NCBI GenBank assembly: GCA_903923175.1
Contig: CAIXWQ010000915.1
Location: 1-41,320 of the forward strand
Direction of reading: 5' to 3'
DNA length: 41,320 nucleotides
DNA from: an uncultured delta proteobacterium
GTDB taxonomy: Bacteria > Myxococcota_A > Polyangia > Polyangiales > JADJMO01
Part shown: one piece after another, positions 34,586-41,320 of the stretch
How the letters are laid out: each line of letters opens with the position of its first letter
How positions within the stretch are numbered: the stretch's first letter is position 1
Made by a program: the position numbers and the translations under genes
The notes under the pieces: model-generated
What the model saw: the letters and a program-made list of their open reading frames with translations, nothing else
Databases searched by the model: none
Told to the model about the DNA's origin: nothing

Positions 34586-35530
34586 TCAGCCCGTGACGAA
34601 GCTGCCGTCTTGGCCGGCGTAGACGATCACGAAGCGCAGCAAGAGCCCGCCCGCGAGCACGAGGGCCGGGGTCCAGCGCGAGTGGAGGGCGCGTCCGCGC
34701 AGCGACAGCGTCTCGAGCGCGGCCGGCACGAGCAGCCCGCCGAAGACGACCATGCCGACGAACGCGGGCGCGTACGCGCCGGTGAGCACCAGCGTGGCGG
34801 CCTGACGATAGAGCGGCCCTTGGGTCATCAGCCCGACCAGCCAGAGCCCGATGACCGAGACCTCGATCGCGATCAGCGCGAGATCGGCCTTGGCGAAGAG
34901 CGCGTTCATCGCCTCGTCGCGCTCGGCGATCATGAGGGCAGCGACGCCGGTCGACGCGCCCGAGGCGAGGAACAGGAACCCGAGCGCTCCGCTCGACCAC
35001 AGCGGCCGTGCGACGGTCGCGGAGAGGAGCACGCCCGTGTAGATGCCCAGCGCGGCGCCGAGGCCGAGGCCGAGGCCGGCGAGCGCCTTCACGTTCCGCT
35101 CGCACCACGCGCGGCTCGCGCTCAGGAATGCGAAGCGATCGAGCTGCTTGCCGACGAGCTCGTGCGGGAGCGCGAGGATGAGCCCGATCTGCACCGGATA
35201 CACGAGCAAGAGCACCCAGGAGCCGAGCGACATCGGCGCCGTCGGCACCAGCGTCGTGTAGAAGCGGAAGACGTGCAGCTTGTAGGTGAGGTCGAGGAAC
35301 AGCGCCCCCATGCCGAGCGAAAGGAGCACCGGCGCACCCACGAGCCCGAGCCGCATGGCCTTGGTGACGCGCTCGCGGCCGAGCACGAGGATCGACGCGG
35401 AGACGGCGAGCATGAGCCCCGCGACCAGCCCGCCGAGGAAGAGGTAGATCGGCACCTCCCACCCCCAGACGCGCTCGGCCATCGCGCGGGCGACGGCGCG
35501 GGTCGACTCGATCTCGATGTGCGGATTCAT
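34586..35530 (-). CDS. NrfD/PsrC-type membrane quinol-interacting subunit
   Basis: A 314-residue protein with eight or nine membrane helices, matching the NrfD/PsrC family: WGWEVPIYLFLGGLVAGLML at the start and TLVPTAPMSLGSWVLLL in the middle. In polysulfide and thiosulfate reductases this subunit passes electrons between the quinone pool and the iron-sulfur subunit. It lies 14 bases after the ferredoxin-like subunit gene in a psrABC order. Confidence 0.92.
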   Translation of the reverse strand: MNPHIEIESTRAVARAMAERVWGWEVPIYLFLGGLVAGLMLAVSASILVLGRERVTKAMRLGLVGAPVLLSLGMGALFLDLTYKLHVFRFYTTLVPTAPMSLGSWVLLLVYPVQIGLILALPHELVGKQLDRFAFLSASRAWCERNVKALAGLGLGLGAALGIYTGVLLSATVARPLWSSGALGFLFLASGASTGVAALMIAERDEAMNALFAKADLALIAIEVSVIGLWLVGLMTQGPLYRQAATLVLTGAYAPAFVGMVVFGGLLVPAALETLSLRGRALHSRWTPALVLAGGLLLRFVIVYAGQDGSFVTG

Positions 35531-35544
35531 CTGCGAAGCTCCTG

Positions 35545-36078
35545 TCAGCGCACGTAGTAGACGTTGGGCTTGGTGCCGGCTTCGGCGGCGATCACCGAGG
35601 CGTTGCCGCGCTTGAGGCGCAGCGACACGAGCGAGGTCGGATCGTCGAGATCGCCGGTCACGATCGCGCCCGTGGGGCAGACCTCCTGGCACGCGGTCGG
35701 CAGCCCCTTGTCGGCGCGGTGGACACAGAGCGTGCACTTGTCGACGAACCCCTCCGGGTTCACGTAGCGCGCGTCGTAGGGGCACGACTCGATGCAGGCG
35801 CGGCAGCCGGTGCAGAGGTCTCGGTCGACCTGCACGGTGCCGTCGCCGCGGTAGAAGCTCGCGCCGGCGGGGCAGTTGGTGACGCACGGCGCGTTGCTGC
35901 AGTGGTTGCAGCGCTGCGAGCGAATCAGCAGCTCGAGGTTCGGGAACTCGCCGCGCGACTCCTGGGTGACCCAGTCGCGATATGACCCTTCCGGGACGCG
36001 GTTCTCCGTCTTGCACGCGACCACGCAGGCCTCGCAGCCGACGCAGCGTCGCGTGTCGATGACCATTGCCCGGCGCAT
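35545..36078 (-). CDS. 4Fe-4S electron-transfer subunit (PsrB/PhsB-type)
   Basis: A 177-residue ferredoxin-like protein with four cysteine clusters: CVGCEACVVACK, CNHCSNAPCVTNCP, CTGCRACIESCP and CTLC...CQEVCP. These hold four 4Fe-4S centres, as in PsrB, PhsB and DmsB. No export signal of its own; such subunits ride with the Tat-exported catalytic partner. It begins 2 bases after the molybdoenzyme stop codon. Confidence 0.93.
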   Translation of the reverse strand: MRRAMVIDTRRCVGCEACVVACKTENRVPEGSYRDWVTQESRGEFPNLELLIRSQRCNHCSNAPCVTNCPAGASFYRGDGTVQVDRDLCTGCRACIESCPYDARYVNPEGFVDKCTLCVHRADKGLPTACQEVCPTGAIVTGDLDDPTSLVSLRLKRGNASVIAAEAGTKPNVYYVR

Positions 36079-36080
36079 GT

Positions 36081-38291
36081 CTAGGCCTCCAACTTCCGGA
36101 TCGCGACGAAGTTCACGCGCATCCCGGTCCCGCCCATCACCGGATCGGTGCCGACCCGCGAGACGAGGCCGGAGTCGTCCGCGCCCTTGCCGCTGGCGTA
36201 CTTGAGACCCTTGGCGGTGTGCCCCCAGCCGTGGACCATGAAGACACAGTCGCCGCGGATGCGTTCGGTGGCCTTCAGCTCGATCGGTGCGCTCTCGATG
36301 CCGTCCTGGTTCACGAGCTTCACGCGCGCGCCGTCGGTGAGGCCCAGGTCGGCGGCTACCTTGGCGTTGAGCCACAGCTTGTCGTTGTGCGACAGCTCGC
36401 CGAGGAGGCGATTGTTGGTCGTGCGCCCGAAGGTCTGCGCCGGCGCGCGGCCGTACAGCAAGCGGAAGTAGCCAGGGGGCGGTCCGACGGGGCGCTTGAA
36501 GACGGGCAGGGGATCGAAGCCGGCCTTCGCAAGCTTCTCCGAGTAGATCTCGATCTTCTTGCTCTCGGTCGCGAAGGTGAGCGCGAGGCCATCCTCGACC
36601 ACCGTCGGCTTGTCGGGCGCCGGCAGGAAGCCTTCGCGCGCGAGTGCCTCGAAGTCGATGCCGGAGAGGCGGCAGCGCTCCTTCAGGTACGATTCGATGT
36701 CGGTCCACGGGAAGTAGGCGCCGAGCCCGAGCTTGGTCGCGAGCTCCTTCGCGATCCACCAGCCGGGCTTCGCGTCGCCTGGCGGCGCGATCATCGGCTG
36801 GCGCAACGCGACGCCGCTCTGGTGCCAGGAGACGCCGAGCAGATCGTCGTAGCGCTCCAGATAGGACGCCTCGGGGAGGACCACGTCGGCGTAGCCCGCG
36901 ATCTCTGCGGGGATCAGATCGCAGACCACCAGCAGATCGAGCGCCTCGATCGCCTTGAGCGTCTCCGCCCGCTGCGGGAGCGACTGGATCAGGTTCGTGC
37001 CGTACACGAACCACGCCTTGATGGGGTACGGCTTACCGTCGAGCGTCGCGCGGCGGAGCCCTTGCGCCAGCGGCTCGAGCGCGAACGGCGCCTCGCCTTC
37101 GACGCGATCGGCCGGCGGCTTGGCCTTCGGATACGCCGGCGTCGGGAACTTCGCGAGCTTCATGCCGCTCGGGCGGAAGAAGCCGCCCCGGTGGCCCCAG
37201 CTGCCGAGCACGGCATTCAAGATCGCGATCGCGCGCTCGCGATGCGTGTCGTCGGCGCCGTACCAGGAGGCGTGTCGCCCGGGGTGCACGAGGACGGCGG
37301 GCTGCGCGCCGGCGATGCGGCGGGCGGTGTTGCGGATGACCTCCGCGTCGAGGCCGGTCTCGGCGGCGGCCCACTCCGGCGTGTAGGCCTTCACCGCCTC
37401 CTCGAGCTTGTCGAAGCCGGTGGTGTAGGCCTCGACGTAGGCGCGGTTGTGACGCCCTTCGCCGACGATCACGTGCAGCCAGGCGAGCAGCAGCGCCGTG
37501 TCGGTGCCGGGGCGGATCGGCATCCAGGTGCGCGCCTTCGAGGCCGCGGTCGAGAAGCGCGGATCGACCACGATGAGATCGCCGTCGCGCGCGACGAACT
37601 CGGCGAAGTCCTGCACCTGCGTGTTGTGCATGTTCTCGCCGAGGTGCGAGCCGATCAGCACCAGACAATCGGACTTCGAGATGTCGAGCACCTCGGGCGA
37701 GCCCGGCTCGGCCCCGAAGGTGATGTCGAAGGCTACGTCCCGCGGGCCGCGGCACTGCGCGAACGACGGCGCGCCGAAGTTCGCCGTTCCGTACGCTTGC
37801 AGCAGGTGCTTGAACCAAGAGGCGCCGGCGCCGTGGTTGAAGAGCGCGACGGCCTCGGGCCCGTGCTTTTTCTTGATGTCGTCGAGCTTCGCGGCGATGA
37901 AGCCGAGCGCCTCGTCCCACGAGACCGCCTTGAACTCCTCGCTGCCGCGGGGGCCGACGCGCAGCAGCGGCTTCACCAGACGATCGGGGTCGTACGACTG
38001 CCCTTGGCCGCCGGCGCCGCGTGGGCACAGCTTGCCGTTGGAGAGCGGGTGCACCGGGCTCCCCTGGATCTTCAAGAGTCTGTCGCCCTGCACGTGCCCC
38101 TGGATCCCGCACTTCCAGAAGCAGACCTCGCACACCGACCGGATGAGCTTGCCGTCGGTCGAGGGGTCGATGGTGCCGTGCGCCGCCTGTGCGGTCCGCG
38201 GGGCGAGGAGGAAGCGCGCTGCGCCGGCCGCCGCGAGGGTGCCGGCGGCGAGGCTGAGGAAGCGCCTGCGTGAGGGGGACGAGTCGCCCAT
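36081..38291 (-). CDS. Molybdopterin oxidoreductase catalytic subunit (thiosulfate/polysulfide/tetrathionate reductase type)
   Basis: A 736-residue catalytic subunit. The N-terminus is a Tat signal (SRRRFLSL). The 4Fe-4S ligands are C54, C57, C61 and C89 (CEVCFWKCG, then LCPRG). FAQCRGPRD (C180) is the likely molybdenum ligand region; Cys is the ligand in PsrA-type enzymes. The C-terminal dinucleotide-binding domain ends VGTDPVMGGTGMRVNFVAI. It would reduce or oxidise an inorganic sulfur compound at the periplasmic face with electrons from PsrB/PsrC-like partners. Substrate cannot be fixed from sequence alone; the thiosulfate-type transporter in the same operon is suggestive. A sigma-54-like element lies only a few bases upstream of the ATG I chose. 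Confidence 0.9.
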   Translation of the reverse strand: MGDSSPSRRRFLSLAAGTLAAAGAARFLLAPRTAQAAHGTIDPSTDGKLIRSVCEVCFWKCGIQGHVQGDRLLKIQGSPVHPLSNGKLCPRGAGGQGQSYDPDRLVKPLLRVGPRGSEEFKAVSWDEALGFIAAKLDDIKKKHGPEAVALFNHGAGASWFKHLLQAYGTANFGAPSFAQCRGPRDVAFDITFGAEPGSPEVLDISKSDCLVLIGSHLGENMHNTQVQDFAEFVARDGDLIVVDPRFSTAASKARTWMPIRPGTDTALLLAWLHVIVGEGRHNRAYVEAYTTGFDKLEEAVKAYTPEWAAAETGLDAEVIRNTARRIAGAQPAVLVHPGRHASWYGADDTHRERAIAILNAVLGSWGHRGGFFRPSGMKLAKFPTPAYPKAKPPADRVEGEAPFALEPLAQGLRRATLDGKPYPIKAWFVYGTNLIQSLPQRAETLKAIEALDLLVVCDLIPAEIAGYADVVLPEASYLERYDDLLGVSWHQSGVALRQPMIAPPGDAKPGWWIAKELATKLGLGAYFPWTDIESYLKERCRLSGIDFEALAREGFLPAPDKPTVVEDGLALTFATESKKIEIYSEKLAKAGFDPLPVFKRPVGPPPGYFRLLYGRAPAQTFGRTTNNRLLGELSHNDKLWLNAKVAADLGLTDGARVKLVNQDGIESAPIELKATERIRGDCVFMVHGWGHTAKGLKYASGKGADDSGLVSRVGTDPVMGGTGMRVNFVAIRKLEA

Positions 38292-38303
38292 CTCCGCCCG
38301 CAC

Positions 38304-38319
38304 AGCAACCGCGGTGCCA
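38304..38319 (-). promoter_or_regulatory. Sigma-54-like promoter in front of the psrA-type gene
   Basis: Minus strand TGGCACCGCGGTTGCT matches 11 of 12 positions of TGGCACGNNNNTTGCW, the best in the window. The predicted transcription start (about 38293) is almost on top of the ATG at 38291, leaving no leader; either the transcript is nearly leaderless or the match is fortuitous. Confidence 0.45.
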
Positions 38320-38383
38320 GCGGACGCCACGGTCGATTGTGCGGGCGAATCGCCTGTGCGCCGAAGGCCGGAGCGAACCCGAT

Positions 38384-38433
38384 CGTTTCAATTGAAACGG
38401 TCCGCGCGGGGCACCTGAAACAGTCCGTTTCGG
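38384..38433. promoter_or_regulatory. Palindromic operator with GTTTC/GAAAC half-sites
   Basis: CGTTTCAATTGAAACG (38384-38399) is a perfect 16-base palindrome. A second pair, GAAAC-AGTCC-GTTTC (38417-38431), follows 17 bases on. They lie between the divergent molybdoenzyme and DsrC-like genes, about 65 bases upstream of the sigma-54-like element, a usual place for an enhancer or operator. Confidence 0.6.
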
Positions 38434-38469
38434 CGTCGCCGGCCGCAACGCGCGTTCTGCTTCTCCGCA

Positions 38470-38499
38470 CGCCTGCCGACGCCTGCCGGCGCCTGCCGA
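38470..38499. repeat. 10-bp tandem repeat, three copies
   Basis: CGCCTGCCGA, CGCCTGCCGG and CGCCTGCCGA stand in tandem and end on the A of the proposed ATG of the DsrC-like gene. Confidence 0.8.
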
Positions 38500-38816
38500 T
38501 GACTGGTGCGGAGGTTGCTGAGTGCCGGGGCGTGGCTGCCCCCCATCGAGCTGCCGCGCCGCGCACGCGGCGCTCCATCTACCAGGAATGGACCGCAGAG
38601 CGTGCCGAGGTGACCGCGAGGGCGTTCGGCCTCCGGCTCGGCGCGGTGCACTGGCGCGTGATCGGCTGCGCGCGAGAGCTCTGGTCGGGCACGCGTCGCC
38701 CGATCGACCTCGACGCGCTCGCGGAGCGCGTCGGGATGCCCTTGGCGCCGATGGCGGCGCTGTTCCGAGAGCCGCTCGCCGAGCGGCTGCGCGCCATCGC
38801 GGGGATCGAGGAGTAG
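38499..38816 (+). CDS. DsrC/TusE-like protein without the C-terminal cysteines
   Basis: A protein of about 105 residues whose second part follows the DsrC/TusE fold: YQEWTAERAEVTARAFGL, then LRLGAVHWRVIGCARELW, the middle helices, and LFREPLAERLRAIAGIEE at the end. In DsrC and TusE the chain goes on to a flexible arm with a penultimate Cys; here it stops at the IAGI position, so it cannot act as a sulfur carrier in the usual way. Cys-lacking members of this family have been suggested to be regulators. It is divergent from the psrABC operon with a palindromic operator between, which fits such a role (inference). The start is uncertain: ATG 38499 lacks a good ribosome site; GTG 38532 is an alternative. 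Confidence 0.6.
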   Translation: MTGAEVAECRGVAAPHRAAAPRTRRSIYQEWTAERAEVTARAFGLRLGAVHWRVIGCARELWSGTRRPIDLDALAERVGMPLAPMAALFREPLAERLRAIAGIEE

Positions 38817-38856
38817 CTTCCGCGATCGGGCCTTCGACGGCGCCTGGAGCGAGCGG

Positions 38857-39990
38857 CTACGCGTCGAGCCTCGTCGCGGGATCGAGCGGCAGCAGCAGCA
38901 CGGCGCTCGCGCCGGTGCGACCGTCGCTGCGTGCGCTCATCTCGAAGCGGCCCCCGTGCTCGGTCATCACGCGGCGGATGTGATGCAGCCCGAGGCCGGT
39001 GCCATCCGGCTTGGTGGTGTAGAAGAGGCTCCCCGCGCGCCCGGTCACCTCCACGGCGGGCCCGGGGCCGTCGTCGATCACCTCGATGCCGATCGCGCCG
39101 GATCGCTCGACGAAGCGGACCTCGACCTCCGCGCCTGCGTCTCGCGTCTCGCACGCGTTGGCGATCACGTTCATCAGCGCCTGCGTCAGCCGCGTCGGGA
39201 AGAGCGAGGCGCGCTTGCCTTGACCGGAAGGGCGCCTCACCTTCGCCTTGCGCGCGACGAGGCGAGGTCGGAGCAGCAGCAGCGCGGTGTCGACGACGCC
39301 CCCGAGCGTGGTCTCGACGCGCAGCTCCTCCGTCGAGCGGGAGAACGTCCGGACCCGCCCCACGATCGACTGGATGACGTTGCCCGCGACGAGCATCTCG
39401 TCGGCGAGCTCGGCCACGGCCGTCGGCGTCAGCGGAGTGCCCCCGCGCTCCGCGAGGATACCGGCGTCCAGGTTGACGACCTGGAGCGGCCCGGCGATCT
39501 CGTGCGCCACCGTCGCGCACAGCACGCCGAGCGAGGCGATGCGATCGGCGTGACGGAGCCGGTTCTCCAGCTCGAGGCGCTCGCGGTGCTCGTCCATCGC
39601 GCGGTCCGCGGCGCGCAGGAGCCAGGCCACCCGCTTCGGCAGCGTGCCGACGTCGAACGGCTTCACGGCGAGGTCGCTCGCGCCCGCCGCGATGAACTGC
39701 GCGGTGTTCGCGGCGTGCCGCGGGGCGCAGATCACGAAGATCGGCAGCCACGGCTCGCGCGCGTGCATCTCGCCGAGCAGCTGGAGCCCGTCGCCGTCGG
39801 GCAGGTCCGGATCGAGCACGCAGAGGTTCGGGATCGCTGCGCGGAACTGCGCGCGGGCCTCCTCGAGCGTGCGGCAGTGCCGGACCGCGCGGCAGCGCTC
39901 GAGCGTCGGCCCGATCATCCGCGCAGCCTTCTCGTCGGCGTCGACGTAGAGGATGTCGAGGCGATCGGCGAACGAGTGCACCGCGCTCAT
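38857..39990 (-). CDS. Response-regulator receiver fused to a histidine kinase
   Basis: A 377-residue hybrid. An N-terminal receiver domain (phospho-acceptor in LCVLDPDLPDGDG, switch lysine in LAVKPFD) precedes a kinase core with H-box ATVAHEIAGPLQVV, N-box LMNVIANACE, and the ATP lid IDDGPGP...GTGLGLHHI. No membrane segment, so it is cytoplasmic and takes input through the receiver, as in many myxobacterial relays. It overlaps the upstream FHA gene by 4 bases (ATGA at 39987-39990), so signal reception and phospho-threonine recognition are co-expressed. No partner regulator in the window. Confidence 0.9.
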   Translation of the reverse strand: MSAVHSFADRLDILYVDADEKAARMIGPTLERCRAVRHCRTLEEARAQFRAAIPNLCVLDPDLPDGDGLQLLGEMHAREPWLPIFVICAPRHAANTAQFIAAGASDLAVKPFDVGTLPKRVAWLLRAADRAMDEHRERLELENRLRHADRIASLGVLCATVAHEIAGPLQVVNLDAGILAERGGTPLTPTAVAELADEMLVAGNVIQSIVGRVRTFSRSTEELRVETTLGGVVDTALLLLRPRLVARKAKVRRPSGQGKRASLFPTRLTQALMNVIANACETRDAGAEVEVRFVERSGAIGIEVIDDGPGPAVEVTGRAGSLFYTTKPDGTGLGLHHIRRVMTEHGGRFEMSARSDGRTGASAVLLLPLDPATRLDA

Positions 39991-40355
39991 GCTCGTCCCA
40001 CGGAGCGCTCGCTCAGCGTCTCGCCGTCGTCGACGCTGGCCGCTGCGTGCGCCGCCGTCTCCGGAGTGTGGCGCTCGGGCGCGCGCTCGAGCGCGACGCG
40101 CACGCTGCCGATCAGGATCCGGTCGCCGGGCCGCACGACCGTCGGGGCCTCGATGCGGACGTCGTTCACGAAGGTGCCGTTGCGGCTGCCCGAGTCCTCG
40201 ATCACGACGTCGTCGCCCTCCAGGCGCAGGCGCGCGTGCAGGCGCGAGATCGACGCGTCGTCCAGGATCACCGTGCAGTACGAGCTGCGGCCGACGACGA
40301 TGTCGTCGTCGCCGAGGAGGGCCGCGCGCGACTCGCTTCGTACCCAGTATCGCAT
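39987..40355 (-). CDS. FHA domain protein
   Basis: A 122-residue protein consisting of one forkhead-associated domain that binds phosphothreonine: IVVGRSSYCTVILDD, SISRLHARL and DSGSRNGTFVND are the conserved loops. The C-terminal third is acidic and probably disordered. ATG 40355 follows GGAG 9 bases upstream; an upstream in-frame ATG at 40394 is less likely. It lies divergent from a Ser/Thr kinase gene, a likely source of its phosphorylated partner, and is coupled to the receiver-kinase gene. Confidence 0.92.
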   Translation of the reverse strand: MRYWVRSESRAALLGDDDIVVGRSSYCTVILDDASISRLHARLRLEGDDVVIEDSGSRNGTFVNDVRIEAPTVVRPGDRILIGSVRVALERAPERHTPETAAHAAASVDDGETLSERSVGRA

Positions 40356-40468
40356 GGCGGCTGACTCCGGCTCGGGTCGTCCAGAGCGTACCATGCCGAG
40401 CCTGCGCCGCGCGCGCCGCCGCCCGTCGGCGTCGTCTTGCGCCTGCGCATGATAGAATTCGGAGCGCG

Positions 40469-41320
40469 ATGCAGGCTGGCGTGTTCGAGGGCACCGCGCG
40501 GTATCGCGTCGAGCGTCGCCTGGGCTCCGGCGGCTTCGGCGACGTCTACGCGGCGTTCGACCGGGAGCGCGGGGAGCGGATCGCGCTCAAGGCGCTGCGC
40601 CGCGTGGGGCCCCGGTCGCTCGCGCAGTTCAAGAACGAGTTCCGCTCCCTCGCGGACATCGTGCATCCCAACCTCGTGCTGCTCCACGAGCTGGAGTCCG
40701 ACGGGACGCTCTGGTTCCTGACGATGGAGCTCATCGAGGGGGGCACCATCCAGCAGGCGCTGGGGCGCGGCGGGGTCGGCTCCGAAGCGCCGACGCGCAC
40801 CGCGAGGCTCGACGCGCGCGGGCGGCTCGCGGCGGGGCCGAGCGAGTCGAGCGTCGAGCAGCTCCGACGACACGCGCCCGAGCCCCAGCGGCTCGCGAGC
40901 CTCCTCTCGCAGCTCGCGGAGGGGCTCTCTGCGCTGCACCGCGCGGGCAAGCTGCACCGCGACATCAAGCCCTCGAACGTGCTGGTCGAGCGCGGCGAGG
41001 GCGGCGAGCGCGTCGTGGTCGTCGACTTCGGGCTCGTGTCGGAGATCGCACGCAGCCCGGAAGGGCCGGTGACGGGCACCATCGGCTACATGCCGCCGGA
41101 GGCCGCCGACGGGCTGGCGCTCACCGAGGCCAGCGACTGGTACAGCTACGGGGTCCTGCTCTACGAGGCCCTGACCGGCCGGATGCCGTTCGGAGGGACG
41201 CCGGCGCAGACGCTCGAGGCCCAGCATCGCCACGCGGTCACGCCGCCCGAGCGGTTCGCCGTCGGGGTGGCGCCGGCGCTGAGCGACCTCTGCCTGCGCT
41301 TGCTCGACCCCGCGGCGCGC
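40469..41320 (+). CDS. Ser/Thr protein kinase (partial, continues past the window)
   Basis: The first 284 codons of a Hanks-type kinase. Glycine loop LGSGGFGDVYAA, ATP lysine in IALKALR, catalytic HRDIKPSNVLV, DFG as VVDFGLV, and the APE-like region GTIGYMPPEA. Residues 95-130 between the N- and C-lobes contain an Arg/Ala-rich insert. The reading frame is open to the last base of the window; a C-terminal region of unknown size is missing. ATG 40469 follows GGAG by 4 bases. It shares its short upstream region with the divergent FHA protein gene. Confidence 0.93.
   Translation, partial: MQAGVFEGTARYRVERRLGSGGFGDVYAAFDRERGERIALKALRRVGPRSLAQFKNEFRSLADIVHPNLVLLHELESDGTLWFLTMELIEGGTIQQALGRGGVGSEAPTRTARLDARGRLAAGPSESSVEQLRRHAPEPQRLASLLSQLAEGLSALHRAGKLHRDIKPSNVLVERGEGGERVVVVDFGLVSEIARSPEGPVTGTIGYMPPEAADGLALTEASDWYSYGVLLYEALTGRMPFGGTPAQTLEAQHRHAVTPPERFAVGVAPALSDLCLRLLDPAAR

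Noticed and set aside
34550-35557. 335-codon plus-strand frame opposite the NrfD-type gene
   Set aside because: Composition (Arg, Glu, His, Asp) typical of the antisense frame of a hydrophobic high-GC gene.

Overview
The window is about 70% GC. It carries two sigma-54 activators, a one-piece ECF sigma factor with a zinc finger, an FHA protein, a receiver-histidine kinase and a Ser/Thr kinase. That mix suggests a Myxococcota / former Deltaproteobacteria chromosome (inference; no rRNA marker is present). No tRNA, rRNA, CRISPR array, transposase or prophage was seen. The theme throughout is sulfur and thiol chemistry.

Layout. 1-6200: ECF sigma factor divergent from a thioredoxin; SPFH remnant; LysR/YeiH pair; a 54-aa ORF; cytochrome c lipoprotein; second thioredoxin behind a decayed ECF gene; small membrane protein. 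6500-10300: methionine gamma-lyase-like enzyme and cydAB. 10500-16130: one tightly coupled operon of octaheme cytochrome (tetrathionate-reductase type), heptaheme-cytochrome b fusion, and a split YeeE/TsuA-type transporter whose second half carries a rhodanese-like domain ending in GGCG. 16340-18830: two enhancer-binding proteins, one lacking GAFTGA and the DNA-binding domain. 19046-26320: a minus-strand block with NifX-like protein, OPT transporter, thioredoxin-thioredoxin reductase fusion, class II glutamine amidotransferase, radical SAM/SPASM protein, a 41-aa Cys-pair peptide missed by ordinary ORF length cut-offs, and an ArsM-like methyltransferase. 26366-32272: membrane thioredoxin, six-BON lipoprotein, divergent heme-copper oxidase subunit I, FadL-type porin. 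32742-38291: psrABC-type molybdoenzyme operon continuing into a second split YeeE transporter and a second cysteine-less rhodanese protein. 38499-end: DsrC/TusE-like protein, receiver-kinase, FHA protein and the start of a Ser/Thr kinase.

Two regulatory networks can be read from the DNA. (1) An exact motif, CGAACC-N15-GGCTCCYA, occurs five times on the minus strand, in front of the second thioredoxin, the NifX-like gene, the trx-trxR/OPT operon and the methyltransferase/peptide/radical-SAM operon, plus one orphan site. A weaker copy precedes the first thioredoxin. It looks like the promoter of one ECF sigma factor, and the ECF gene at 2-829 is the natural candidate, giving a thiol-stress circuit analogous to SigR/RsrA. 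(2) Sigma-54-like -24/-12 elements precede the octaheme operon, the truncated activator, a 56-aa membrane protein, the BON lipoprotein and psrA, with a PAS-type activator encoded among them.

The best candidate for an undescribed system is the ECF-controlled block 19046-26323: a possible ribosomally made, Cys-pair peptide with radical SAM, methyltransferase, amidotransferase, dedicated thioredoxin reductase and OPT transporter. The second is the pair of YeeE modules with periplasmic, catalytically dead rhodanese domains that end in a C-terminal cysteine.
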